DNA of 64,000 nt from Heliopora coerulea (GCA_030142905.1 JASJOG010000092.1:620001-684000), one strand, 5' to 3'. Shown: positions 12,001 through 22,347, numbered from the stretch's first letter. The notes: generated by a model not told the origin, from the letters alone. Made by a program: numbers and translations.

Positions 12001-14679
12001 TGATTTGCACTAAAGAGAGTTAAACCAACAGTAGACATGAAAACTATATTTTACCTTAAATTCTTTGGCCAGCGACGTAAAATATTCGTGTTGTAGACCA
12101 TAGGTGGTGCTGACACGCCCTGGGCACGTGCACGGGGTATACTTGACGGTTTCACCACTGACATGAGTTTTTCATTCTTGTTTTGCAGTTGCTCAATTTT
12201 ATTCTCGTATTCACGAATGAGCAGGTTATTGTCCATGATCATATTACGAAGCCTTCCGAGTTCTGCACGAAGTCTTTCCAACTCCCGATTCTCTGTTTGG
12301 TTAAACCGTTTAAGCATTGTTTCATACTCGTTAATTATGGTATCCTTGCGGCGTAACTCTTTTCGCAAGAAATCGTTTTCTTTCGCTTGGATCTCCATTT
12401 GCCTGCAGCGCTCCTTCAAAGTACTTTCCAACAGAGCAACGGAGCTTTTCAGCCAATCCAATTTTGATCCAGAACCTTAAAAAAGAAAGGGTGTGAACCT
12501 TAGCAAATTTAGGGAGGCGACATTTAGAACAGTTTTGAATCAGGACTGCTGGCGTAAAATTATGGAATGAAATTGGGAGTGATTTAAAATCTCTATATAT
12601 TAAAGCGTTCAAAGAAAAATTAAAAAATACGTTTTTATGCAATTATTGATATCATTTACATGGTTGAATTTTATAAATTATAAAATTGTTATTTTTGTCA
12701 GATGTGAATAGTTGTACATATCAAAATATATATTACAACTTATCTAAATAGACATTTACATATACCGTTGTTAATATTAACTATTACAAACGTGCAAATG
12801 ATTCTCTTTATATCGAAAACATATTTTTTGCGTTTGTAATGTAATATCCCATCTTTTTCTACTCAATTACTTATAAATACACATAATTTGGTGGTCAAGC
12901 TTATTTAGTTTTGTAGTTATTCTAGACCACCACGTGCTGCCAAAGTCATATCGAAGCATTTTTGTAATTCTAGCTTTTAGTTTGACACGAAATAAACTCT
13001 TGACTCCTGGGTAGAGACACGGCTCGAATATTACTGTTAAAATCTGCCATGTTGCACATCTGGAGTTCACAAAATCGGATTTCTTGGATATCCAACTGTC
13101 CGGACGTCCGCTTTAAAGATGTTCACGCGATCCGATTTTCAAAACGGAAAGGAATGGAACCCGCGAAATTGGATAATTTCAAATTGGTTAAATTTATCTC
13201 TCACCTTTTTTCGAACAAATAGTACCCGGTGTTTTCGGTATCACCTCTCGTTTGACTCCGATGACGGGCTTTCACTTGAGATATCAGTACCTTGTTTTAG
13301 TGTTTTTTTGGCAGAGTACAAGCTAGAACTGCCTACGCAGTATTCCATTTTTTGATATCACTGATTATCCCTGGTCTGTTGTCTCTCATGCTTTGTTTGC
13401 ACAAATACATAGGTTTGCATAAGTACATAGGGCAATCCATGCAGCTATAGGGCTGTCTCTTCTTTTATTTAAACCATGTAAACGCGTCCGGTATGGGGAC
13501 CCTCTCAGGGGGGGTCATTTTCACTGAATAAAGAGCATACACCTCGCCAGTGAACAGTGACAGTCGGATTCGCTTATATATGTATCAAATTCGCTACTTC
13601 ATGTGTGGGTGTTGTTTACGAGGAGTTTGCGGTTTGTGGGTGAATGTGGGTGAAATCACTAGGACAATAATTTTGATAATGGTAATGATAATTACAACGA
13701 CAATGATAGTGATAGTGATAATAATGATGATAATGATAATAATGATACTAATGATTATAACGATGATAGTGATAATGATGATAAAGATAATGGTAATGAT
13801 ACTGATAATTATGATAATAATAATGATAATGATAAATATAATGATAATGATAGTGGCACATGACAGTAATAACGAACTTCATTTAGGCTCAGGTCAAATG
13901 TCAAACCTTCCTCTGATTTGCATAACAGGCTTGACTTATGAAAAGGTTCAACGTTTTACAAGGGCTGTAAAGATATATTGTGGCAGGTGGCCTTCACAAT
14001 TTGACATTGAATACATCGTCAAAGTTAATGGTCACGAAAATACGTAAAATTAAATTTTCATTTCCTAACTAAATACTCTCTGTTGTTTTTTACATTTTAA
14101 AGGTAGACCTTGAATTTTTACAATAGGCCATATATGAAGCTCGTGTCCCCTTCGTTCAGTGGTTATAATGTAAACTTGGCTTTCGCTCCATAATTCACGC
14201 GCGTTACTTCCTTTTCACTTCGTAGGTTTCTACCAAGATTCCGTTTTTAGTTTGTACAGTTTATTTTTTTAAACTATACACAATTTCGAAGAAAGGTAGG
14301 GAAGAAAAAAAACCTCAAAACATGAATTAAGAATCCAAACAACAGAAGCTCAAATGTGGATACTTCCCGGGATAAAACTGGCTTTTTCATGCCGATTTTC
14401 ATCTCATTCATCTGGGTTGTCTTCGAAAAATTAACAATCCACAATAACCATGCGCAGCATTTTTTATAAAGGTTTTCCAGGGGGTCATAAAGATGTAATC
14501 ATTATATAAAACTTCGGACCATATCGAGTCTATTCTGAATATAACACCCGAACTCTCCAAGCTTTTCTTGGTGAAATATAAAAGGCCATTGATTCACATT
14601 GAACTTTAATAATAAAGTTGGAAAGTTTGGACATACCTGGTGGGCAAGTGCCCCCTTTGCCACCCTTGTGAACTCTCAT
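1..14679 (-). CDS. PRKG1: cGMP-dependent protein kinase I (PKG I), 5' part, spliced; 3' end beyond window
   Basis: Serine/threonine kinase activated by cGMP; the family acts as a cytosolic homodimer. Shared coding exons, in transcript order: 6338-6172, 5568-5455, 5223-5118, 3908-3767, 3147-3053, 2598-2530, 2408-2319, 2177-2078, 749-613, 515-426 and 91-1, preceded by alternative N-terminal exons at 10150-9864 or 14679-14637 plus 12475-12055. All junction phases agree. Visible in order: dimerisation coiled coil, pseudosubstrate, linker [10 protein letters not shown], first cyclic-nucleotide site ([18 protein letters not shown]), second site (FGEKALQ, RTAN), glycine loop [11 protein letters not shown], the ATP-binding lysine region FALKQLKK, and LGGELWTIL. 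Coding stops at the window edge at ...KGIVYR, just before the catalytic-loop motif expected in the next exon. About 496 (beta-like) or 555 (distal) residues are visible. Family assignment is firm; exon edges are by eye. Confidence 0.95.
872..1925. repeat. Degenerate G/A-rich minisatellite in a PRKG1 intron
   Basis: About 1 kb of tandem variants on the theme ggggataagggtaaggtaa. The cleanest part (about 1690-1800) has a 19-base period. An internal block around 1390-1480 switches to a 13-base unit, ggggatagggtaa. It sits in the intron between the exons at 749-613 and 2177-2078. The long Pro/Leu/Tyr-rich open frames on the minus strand are by-products of the repeat. Confidence 0.95.
2725..2822. 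repeat. Degenerate copy of a dispersed ~100-bp element
   Basis: Resembles the copies at 3.49, 6.89, 16.6 and 63.4 kb: a GTCAGG-like start, then a tctggc...ggtcagaataaaatt core, then tagtgtgcagccttgcc. It lies in a PRKG1 intron. The start of the element is decayed. Confidence 0.5.
3283..3455. repeat. Long imperfect inverted repeat (fold-back)
   Basis: Two arms of about 80 bases are near-perfect reverse complements around a short spacer near 3363-3375. The left arm starts aaactcaagatatgaatcaa and the right arm ends actcatatcttgagttt. It lies in the PRKG1 intron between the exons at 3908-3767 and 3147-3053. It is most likely a fold-back element or two copies of one repeat in opposite orientation; no coding content. 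Confidence 0.85.
3489..3593. repeat. Copy of the dispersed AACTCAcTAAGGGGCAGG element
   Basis: Begins aactcactaaggggcagg, has the core tctggccttagccagagtaa and ends in tgcttgccactgaatggg. Similar blocks occur at 6.89, 16.62 and 63.37 kb. It directly follows the inverted repeat at 3283-3455. Confidence 0.7.
4300..4530 (-). mobile_element. tRNA-headed SINE-like element, minus strand
   Basis: Read on the minus strand it holds an RNA polymerase III A-box-like tract (tagctcaatggtttgag) and a B box (ggttcgattcc), as in tRNA genes. The body that follows reads cagaaagtttttctgagaga and later ttaaaaacataattaccaag. The same unit occurs in the opposite orientation at 4700-4862, so the pair can fold back. 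The head is tRNA-like but is followed by a non-tRNA body, so I call it a SINE rather than a tRNA gene. Confidence 0.7.
4531..4630 (+). mobile_element. 5'-truncated copy of the same SINE-like element
   Basis: Starts inside the B-box region (tgattcccgtcagggactca) and carries the body through accaagctaccgcaaacaca. The A box is missing. It lies between the two more complete inverted copies. Confidence 0.6.
4700..4862 (+). mobile_element. tRNA-headed SINE-like element, plus strand
   Basis: Contains tttgtagctcaatggtttga (A-box-like), cgggttcgattcccatcagg (B box) and the shared body, ending near gcgtattaaaaatatac. Its left flank (accagtacaaaaatttaacc) is also shared, inverted, with the copy at 4300-4530, so the repeated unit extends beyond the tRNA-like head. 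Confidence 0.7.
6889..6981. repeat. Copy of the dispersed ACCCATTAAGGGGCAGG element
   Basis: Begins acccattaaggggcagg, with gagataaaattctaaagtgc in the middle and cttgccccctaacaggttaa at the end. Intronic in PRKG1. Confidence 0.7.
6975..7150. mobile_element. Degenerate tRNA-like SINE remnants
   Basis: 6985-7050 resembles the minus-strand arm of the palindrome at 18.65-18.82 kb (cagctgaaatcagtcagaaa, then aggatttgaatt). 7061-7150 has an A-box-like tract (tgtagctctattgataaag) and a weak B-box-like agtttaaatcttg. Both are too decayed to be functional tRNA genes. Confidence 0.45.
9864..10150 (-). CDS. PRKG1: PRKG1 alternative first coding exon, I-beta-like
   Basis: Encodes an N-terminus beginning [14 protein letters not shown], a close parallel of the human I-beta start. 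It has a leucine-zipper coiled coil ending in [11 protein letters not shown] and the pseudosubstrate RQGISAEP, whose family role is to occupy the kinase active site until cGMP binds. I chose the ATG at 10150 because it aligns with the I-beta start; an in-frame ATG at 10180 would add ten residues. The exon ends in phase 2 (AG) and joins [10 protein letters not shown] to give KSIRSKDLI. The donor at 9863-9862 is GC rather than GT (AG|gcaagc). A promoter presumably lies just right of 10.2 kb; I saw no distinct TATA box. Confidence 0.9.
10300..12050. other. Intronic stretch between the two PRKG1 alternative exons
   Basis: No convincing coding exon. An ATGGCG near 10455 on the plus strand opens only a 12-codon frame. 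A plus-strand open frame around 10477-10662 has no ATG. Part of a dispersed repeat (aaaaccgtctggtgttagca) is visible near 11.9 kb. Confidence 0.5.
12055..14679 (-). CDS. PRKG1: PRKG1 distal alternative N-terminus, two exons (I-alpha-type pseudosubstrate)
   Basis: A 43-base first coding exon (14679-14637) reads [14 protein letters not shown] plus one base and ends at a strong donor (CAG|gtatgt). It joins in phase to the exon at 12475-12055, which follows a ttttttaag acceptor and starts [10 protein letters not shown]. That exon encodes about 100 residues of charged coiled coil (for example [10 protein letters not shown] and [13 protein letters not shown]), then RAQGVSAPP, matching the I-alpha pseudosubstrate RAQGISAEP. 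It ends in phase 2 at AG|gtaaaa, so it splices to the same SKDLI exon as the beta-like exon. The coiled coil is much longer than in human I-alpha. The internal exon has no ATG before MEIQAKEND. The link to the 14.6 kb exon rests on phase and splice-site quality. Confidence 0.8.
13660..13860. repeat. Degenerate (GATAAT/GATGAT)n microsatellite
   Basis: Imperfect runs of gataatgata, aatgatgata and related triplet/hexamer units. They create a spurious Ile/Met-rich open frame on the plus strand. It lies in the intron between the two distal PRKG1 exons. Confidence 0.9.
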
Positions 14680-16623
14680 CTCAGCTACTGCTTGCCAACG
14701 ACAAGACAATCAAATTCTTGAACCACTTATAAAATCTTAATTGTTTGAAATGATGACTCACCCAAGAAAAGGAGGAATAAATTAAATGTATCAAAGTATT
14801 CAAACACGTTTCTTGAGTGCTATGATCACTCCCAGGAACATACAAGTTAAGAAATCGAATCACAAATGTAAGCTTTATGTGCTTATAGCGTTGTATAACG
14901 AAAGTGCTGGTTAATGTGATCGACCTAATTTATCCAACGCTCATGTTGTCACTAAAAGTTCTTTATCTTTAGAGAACTCGCAGGTATTCCTTAATTAAGA
15001 CATGAGGTAGAATGTTAGGCAGAAGGTATGCCTAAGGGAGAGTGAATTTTTGGCGGAGTGCTGCCATTGAACACAATGTGAATCAGTATTCACTCGGTAG
15101 CATCACAGGGTATGAATTGAAGACGCACCAGAAACATAAACCGTTAGGTTAATTGGTTTGTCTTCCTCCTAAAGCTTTGTCCTCAGAGCATTCAATGTAA
15201 AGACACAAAATATAACAATAGACAATTTAAAACTAGACAGACCATCATCAACTACCTTGATCATAAGAGACTTCGTGTTTTTCTTTTCCTTTTGTCATTG
15301 TTGATGAAGAAGGCAAAGAAATATAACTTCCGAGCGGTTTTTCCATCTTAGAGATAGAATTATCGAGACTTAATAGTACAGCCAGAGATCCAAACTAAGC
15401 AGTTCAACATGCCACAAGCATGACTCACTACCAGTAAAGTGGTTCTTCAAAATGATGTCTCTTTAAGTGTCATAACAAAGAATATCTTAATACTGATGAG
15501 ATAGGCTTGTTGGCTCAAACAAAGTTCTTAAATTTACACAGCCAAGGAAATCCTGCAATCGATCTTGGATATCCTGAATAATTTTGAAATCAGACTGTTC
15601 TCTACACTTAGGTAAATCCATAATTCATCTCCGTAAATGATAGTCACAAATACCGAAAAATCGTCAATGAATTAAAGACACGAATTTTGTAGGAAAAGTA
15701 TGATGGTATTTCAGGTGCATAATCGTACGGATGTCGCTGAAATAAACATAAATAATAACCAGTAATTATTCCTTGTAACATGGTCTTGTCGCAGAATCAA
15801 GCAATATGCCTGCAAACCAACAGAAATGCTATAACATTCACGAGGAAGGCGTGAGCATGTGAAAAGCGCTCTCATTCACGTGCTTGAGAAAAATATCCAA
15901 TTGCTAAAATTCCTTCCTAAGGTTCAACTAACCCGAGTAGTTAGCCAGAAATTCCTTGGAAATTTTGTACTATATATTCAAGGAATCTCATTAATCAATT
16001 ATTAATCGATCTAAAGTAAATGGTTGAACCTGGGAGAATCGTGACATGTTTGTGGAAGTTGATCGTCCATTAATCGATCTTCTATCCTCTAAGAGTTCTC
16101 CTTTAAGATCAAGCCTGAATTTCTTTCTCTAGGGCAAAATAGGCCTTACGTGGGCATAGCCAAATATAGTGATGCTAAGTTTACTATTGCGCAACTATCA
16201 TTCGTAAAGGAAAGGGTATCGGAATTAGGGAGTATGTTACGGAAGAGGGTGTGTTTATTTCTAATTTCCAACTTTATGCTTAATTGATACGGTACATTTA
16301 CGCGTTCGGCAAATTTTATTAATTACCAAATATTAACATTCGTTACAGTTTCACAAACTCGCCTGACCCAAATTCTTTAGTGATAGGATGTACTATATGG
16401 CTGTGGCGTAGAGCATTCCGAATACCGGGGAAAGCCCAGCCATCTGATTGGCTCATCAACGGGCGGACATTTCCCATATCCGTCAGCTCAAACCGGGAAA
16501 GTTTAAAAAACTCAGCGTTGGAAAGTAATAAAACCTTTAGAAAAATGCGAACTAAAAGTACATGAAGGAGAAAGGTAACTATATAGCCGCGAAAGTGCTG
16601 AATAAATTTTGAACTTCCCATAG

Positions 16624-16735
16624 TTAACTCATTAAGGGTCAGGGGCAGCAGAACTCATCCCCTTCAAGAATAGCATCTCCTGGCGTTGGCCTGAGTAAAA
16701 TTATAGAGTGCGCCTTTGCCCCTTGAAATGAAATG
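16624..16735. repeat. Copy of the dispersed AACTCATTAAGGGTCAGG element
   Basis: Begins aactcattaagggtcagggg, has gttggcctgagtaaaattat and ends gcctttgccccttgaaatg. This is one of the best-preserved copies in the window. Confidence 0.7.
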
Positions 16736-17342
16736 ATTGAAATTAAATGTCGGCAAAAACCTTTGGACACGGACGAAAACAAGCTCGCTGCACTCGTACC
16801 GGTCCGTAACTAAAAACATCGGCGCGAGAGTACACAGTACCGGGTTAAGACTGGGAGGGGGCAGCGTGAAGTTTTGTGAGGGGCCCCTGCATCGTAATTC
16901 AGTTCGCTGCTGTCTGCTGTAAGTTACACCATCAGTTGAAGTTTCCCATGATAAAGCCACTAGCAATATTCCTCATTACTAGTGGTGAATTAGTGATCAA
17001 ATATGAGGTGAAACATCGAACCTAAATTGTTTTATTTTTTTTAGTATTAAAAAAATAAAACGTTGGGTCCCTAAACGTGGGGGGCCCTGGGCTCAGGCCT
17101 CGGCCTTCACCCGCCCCTGACAGTGCAGGCAATAGAATTTCCGTCAAGAAGTGGTAAGTAGCATACCTTCAACTTGAGTTGCTGCGAATGACGAGGATCT
17201 TGGAAAGAAAGGGAAATTCGGTTTGTTGGACACAGTTTCTGGGTGTCTTATACCACGACGTCCGTCCATTTGCTACTGAGGATAACAACAATATACAATA
17301 CGTCAATCAGCCGCACAGTCAGTACACACTTTTACAAACTCA

Positions 17343-17467
17343 GCCTTCGTAATTCAACTACTGTTGCCTCGGCAATTTTTTCTGCCGAGGTAAACCAGAA
17401 AAATCGTAAGTTACCTCGTCATTTGCCTCGGCAATTGCCGAGCGGTGAGGCGAATTACGAAGGTTGC
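17343..17467. repeat. Nested inverted repeat
   Basis: Outer arms ccttcgtaattc and gaattacgaagg enclose repeated tgcctcggcaa motifs and their reverse complements (ttgccgag, tgccgagg). The block could fold into a cruciform or hairpin. No coding signal. Confidence 0.6.
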
Positions 17468-18649
17468 AAACTGGGGCGCCCGTCATCAGATCAGTTGTTT
17501 ACCTAAATTTTCCTAAATACACTGCCTGTGCGGCGAAACATTAACATAGGTCGGGTCGTTTACATCACAGTTTTGATTGGTACCACATGAAGCTGTGTTT
17601 GTAAAGCGTAAATTTGAGATCATCCATCAGTACAAAAGAAAATACTTTGACGTAATTATAAAATACCAAGATAACACTTTATTTTATGGATGACAGATAA
17701 ATTATTTTGATGACGGGGTATCGTATCTTAATTATAAATCTGCCGCCCTTGTCGCCGATATTGCGGTTCCAGAACGATCAAGCTTTGCCTAATACTCATA
17801 CAGAAAACGGACCAAAGAAGGACATTGGTATCTGAGGTTTATCCTGGGCTTTCTGGGGTGAGGTGACCTTCCTGACAAACAATTGGTTTCGTCAATTCAC
17901 CATGGACTGTATGGGATACTGTGCGGGTCTCACCAACCCAGACATTAAGACAAGAGAGAGTATGGTTTGTCTTAGGTTCATCCTTACAGGCATTGTGGGA
18001 TGGATAGGCCGAGACAAGCTGAGGGTTTTTGTTCGACTTGTCAAAGCAAACAAATGAAAGTTCTAAATTTCGTACAGTGACCCTTTGGAAACGCGGCCAC
18101 AGTAACGATCACAGCAAGTTTCGATATTTACGGCAAGAACAGGAAGTGAACTTCGACTGTAGCACGACTAATTGACACTATATTAACCCTCTCTACCGAA
18201 CAAGTAACCCCTCTTAATGTGGACATTTTGTAACGTAACTTCAGACCGGCCTAATATGGAGGATCGTTCATAAAAACAGTTGAGCCATTAGTGCGAATGC
18301 TCCCCGTGGTTCTCACAATGTTCTTTCTTTCTATGAAGCAGTTTGCTTCCCCTACTAGCTGTCGTGAGGCTTTACCTGTCTCGATCACAAGTAGAATTTT
18401 TGACATAGATTGAATACAGTTATGTTTCGATAAGGTGCTGCAACTAGTAGTAAAATTGTCTCAGAGATTTGTTTAGCTCAAGAACTAACTAAAACGTTTT
18501 GAGAAGCAAAGGTTTCACATTTATACATTGAAGCAAGCTGAAAACTTGTGATTACTGTTAACATGCTCTAACCATTAAACCTTTCTCGACAGGGTATCTC
18601 CCTTTCGACGTGTCCAAATCCTCCGGCGTTAGCTGGAGTAATATGAAAT

Positions 18650-18825
18650 AATAACTTCACAATTAACCTACACCGCTGAAGTCAAATGAAAAATGTTGAC
18701 TCGAGCGGGATTTGAACTCGCCACCTTCGGGATACCGGTATCCCGAAGGTGCGAGTTCAAATTCCCTCTCGAGTCAACATTTTTCAGTTGACTTCAGCAG
18801 TGTAGGTTAATTGTGAAGTTATCAT
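18650..18825. repeat. Large palindrome of two head-to-head SINE-like units
   Basis: Arms of about 85 bases meet at ggataccggtatcc near 18,735. The left arm starts taacttcacaattaacctac and the right arm ends gtaggttaattgtgaagtta. Each arm carries a B-box-like segment (gcgagttcaaat), so the structure looks like two tRNA-derived units joined at their heads. Confidence 0.8.
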
Positions 18826-20248
18826 TTCATAATACCCTGAGGATGATTCTGAAATTAGCTGGAGTAAAATAGTACAAGATTGTATCCTGCTGGGAGAGAG
18901 TTTAGCCAGCAAGAACTCATACGGTGAAAGAAGGTTAAACATTCGCATTAGTTCATTGTATTCCTGTGATGTATTGTCCGTCTGCAGGTCTAAACACGTC
19001 GGGACTTTTATATTGATGATGTAGAAAATAAGGAATTTTTTTCATAACATTACAGAACCTTTCTGAGCCAGTGACTAGGATCAAGTCGGAGGTTTGTAAT
19101 GTTCTGTTCTCGGTCGAGGCGACTGATCAACGTAAGGCTTGACAACAAGACACTGACCTGAAACACTGTTCGAGCTTACTGGACTTTTGTTTCGCTGTGC
19201 AGGAGTAGTCAACCATGAATATCTAAGTTATGAAGAGTTAAAATCTGCTACTGTTAAAATCTGCTACTAATCGACGCATCCATGGTTCAAACATCTCCAA
19301 GTACTGAGTTCACTAGATTAACGACGATTTCCCTGCGCTTCATCAAACAACTCTTCACTTAAAACATGTCTATTTTCATACCTGCAATAATCTCCAATGA
19401 TGTATGGGCTAAAAAGCAAACGTCAATGACCAAGTTAATTGAAGTTTAACGACCAAATCATCATAATCGTGACAAAAGACCAATGTCGGCAAACACATGC
19501 GGCTTATTTATCTTATCTTGCTTGTTTGGCTAATGATAAGATGAGGAGCTGATATTTACTTTCTATTACTCCGGCGTTCCATAAAAGGACTTTGAAACAT
19601 GTTTGATGTTTTCCCTCGCTTTGGGCAAGAAACAGCTATATTTTCATTCTGATAAAATAATGACGTTACTAGTGCCAGAGGTCTGACTATGCACGCAACT
19701 TGTACGGGTTTCGTCGTACTAAAACCTGCAGTCTATATAAATGTTTTGATCGCCAGGGATGCCAAAAAATGCGTCAGCCGCTTCAATGGTCCAATAATAC
19801 CTTTCCAGGTGTTCTTTCTTGTAATATGAACAACCAAGAAAGGTCCCAAACCGATCATATTCTATCCTAATTCCCAACACGATCACTTTCTAATTGTAAG
19901 TCCAACACAACCTTCGATTGAACCCACAAGTTTGTTCACTGTTGATCGGGAGTATGTTGCACAAACCCGAACAGTTTATCTTGTGGATAAGTCAACAGCG
20001 CTTGAAAGCCCTGAGTTCGCATTTGTTCATCCAGATTATCTGTGAAAATGGAGCCGTTTACGGTTTATAAGACGGAAGATAAACCGCAGGCCTACATATC
20101 CCGAGGCCAAAATAAGACCGCGGCTTATCAGTTAGGTCCCACTCAACTTCACTTTGTGACCATTTTATACGAGGGTTAGCAATTTATTTCAGCTAAGGCT
20201 TATGTTAGCTGCGGCTTATTTCTCTTGTCTGAAAACCAAAATCTTTAC

Positions 20249-20344
20249 CTTGTGTCTAGGGTGTCGGCTTCCTCTATGGACATCCTCTTCAGAGATCTTG
20301 GTATTGCTGGCAGGTGGAGTCGTTTCAAGTGGCTGGAGCGACAT
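20249..20344 (-). CDS. Candidate first coding exon, unassigned
   Basis: On the minus strand an ATG at 20344 opens MSLQPLETTPPASNTK and runs 32 codons to a good donor (CACAAG|gtaaag) in phase 0. I found no matching phase-0 downstream exon. A second ATG in another frame (20283) reads MSIEEADTLDT and reaches the same donor in phase 2, the phase of the shared PRKG1 acceptor at 6338. It could therefore be a short, zipper-less PRKG1 start, an exon of another gene, or chance. Confidence 0.3.
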
Positions 20345-21160
20345 GTTGGAGTGATTCCGTGTACGTTCTTTCGTGGTTGCCCCGTTTCGCAGTGAAACGA
20401 ACCCAACAACTGCCAACACTAATATCTCTGAGGATGGTAACCGTAAATAACACCAGAACGTCAGACAGTAAAGTAAACATTTTGACAAATACTCTAGATG
20501 AAAAAATACAACACAAGAAGTTACAAAAATACCAGGATTTCAACCATTTATGGAGTCAGTTCCTGCCTACGATTCGTTTGTGGGTATTGGATTACGCCTT
20601 AAAGATTTTTTATAAGTGAGTCGTACGTATCCGGATGAAAAATCGTATACGATATTCGCACTCCGCAATTTCAATTTTTCGTGACAAAATTTTAACGTTC
20701 ACCTTAGTTAAACTTCACAGCTCAACTGAAACTCGTCTTTCTCGCTCCAGTAAGGTCTGTCCACAGGGACAGCAGAGCCGGGGGGACTGGGAGACTCTAG
20801 CCCTCCCTTTCTTTCCAAATATAACCAATAAACAACTATGTTTTAAAACACGTGTTCTAAATTTTCCTGGGGATGCATGTAAAATACTGTATTTTTATCT
20901 CAAGACCTCCACTTGAAATTCCGTTCCGCCGCCCCTGTTCAACATGGCATTACTGTCACAGAGGCACACCCTCCGGGGACCTTAGAAGGTTCAAGCCCCC
21001 CTTAGTAGTCACAAAAGTGATTTCTATTTGTGTCCACAAAAAAAAAAATTAAATAAATAAAATCAAAAAGTTAAGTTCAACTTTCAACATGCAATTTACT
21101 GTTTGAATTTCATAAGTAAGCTCGCTTTCAAATGTCATTTTTGCCAACTGTAACCAATAT

Positions 21161-21809
21161 TTACAGATGCAATGACGACAAAGAGGTGTGCAACTGTGGC
21201 TGTTCACACCTTCTGTGGTAATGGGCCTACCAATATTATTCTCAAATTCTCATTCCAGGCTTTAACAACCATTTTCAACCCTGATCTTGAGGCACTGGGG
21301 CATGTGACTTACTCCATCTAGTTACTGCCCTGTTTACAAGACAGTTTTAATGTTGTTAATTCTAACTTGAAATGGCAGCTGAAAATCTCACATAAGTTTG
21401 GAAAAATTCAATCTAATAAACATTGTTTGTTGATGTGAACACGGTATAAGGTTCATGAATCATTAAATAAACTGAAGGTCTATTTACTGTTTGATAACAT
21501 TAACAGTATGCATAAATTTAAAAATAAAAATGTATTTATCCTATGAATGCTCAAATAAGCAACAAATATGGGTTCCAGTAGCTTTGTTATCCAATTAGAC
21601 TTACTTTTTATCTAGTCTTACCTCTTTCTTGTGTAATTCTTTGCTTTTTCGGTGGAAACAGCAAGTGCAGTTGGTCTATTTGTTGCCCAGTATTGCTGTG
21701 TCGAATGCAACATCAATTTTGATGATAAAAACACAACAGTACATAAAAGGACCAACACAGTAGACTCCTGGATAGGAATGGAGGCAAAATAATTACCGAC
21801 ATTCTTCAT
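21161..21809 (-). CDS. Putative small single-pass membrane protein, two exons
   Basis: Exon 1 (21809-21622) starts MKNVGNYFASIPIQ, includes a hydrophobic segment (STVLVLLCTVVFLSSKLML) and ends in a basic tail at a strong donor (AAAGAG|gtaaga, phase 2). A candidate second exon (21212-21161) after attaccacag completes the frame and stops after 17 further codons, giving 79 residues. The acceptor has a weak pyrimidine tract, so exon 2 is less certain. Family not recognised. It is divergent from the gene starting at 22151, about 340 bases away, suggesting a shared promoter. Confidence 0.4.
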
Positions 21810-22150
21810 TTCAGCATTTGGTTTCGTAACAAAACGGTTAGAAGTGATGTGAGAAGTTGTTTTTAAAATCCAATATGGCCGATGTTTTAAAAGCGGAAGA
21901 CGAAAAAGCGCGCGAAGACTTTTAGCCAATCAGATCGTGAGCTGTTGTGCTGATTGGCACCAAGAAGAAATGACTGTTGCAAGACTGCATGAAAAAGCTC
22001 ATTTTTTTAATCAAATCATCGCCATTCAGTAATTTTTACTGTTTATAATAAGGCTTAAACCTAACTGTAGTTTAACAAGATAAGAGGTGAACAGTTGCTT
22101 GTTAGAAAGGGTGCCAAAATAAACGTTGGCGAGTTCATGGTGAAATAAAT

Positions 22151-22347
22151 ATGGCGAACAGCCGGACTTTGGACGAAGACGAATTAAATGCAAAGAAATG
22201 TCAATACTCGTCGTTGGAAGGTACATGGTGATTATCAAATTCATTTTTAAAGATTACAAGTAACCAGCGTTGTTTAAAGCCCTTGAAGTATTCGAGTCTA
22301 CTGGATGTTTGCCTGACAAGTTTGGAAAGCAAGACAGTTACTTACAG
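22151..22347 (+). CDS. Putative first two coding exons of an unrecognised gene
   Basis: Exon 1 (22151-22220) begins with ATG after an A-rich context and reads MANSRTLDEDELNAKK..., ending TTGGAAG|gtacat in phase 1. Exon 2 (22280-22347) follows gtttaaag and continues in phase as ALEVFESTGCLPDKF..., ending TTACAG|gtactg in phase 0. The two joined exons read as ordinary soluble protein. I could not find the next exon before the antisense DHCR7 at 23.5 kb, so the gene may continue past it, use an exon I missed, or be a remnant. Confidence 0.4.

Larger units (their letters stand above)
14680..20248. other. Upstream flank of PRKG1, no recognised gene
   Basis: Non-coding by eye. It contains a dispersed repeat copy (16.62 kb), a nested inverted repeat at 17.34-17.47 kb, a segment open on both strands at 17.86-18.06 kb and the palindrome at 18.65-18.82 kb. 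Alternative PRKG1 promoters would be expected here, but I cannot point to one. Confidence 0.5.
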
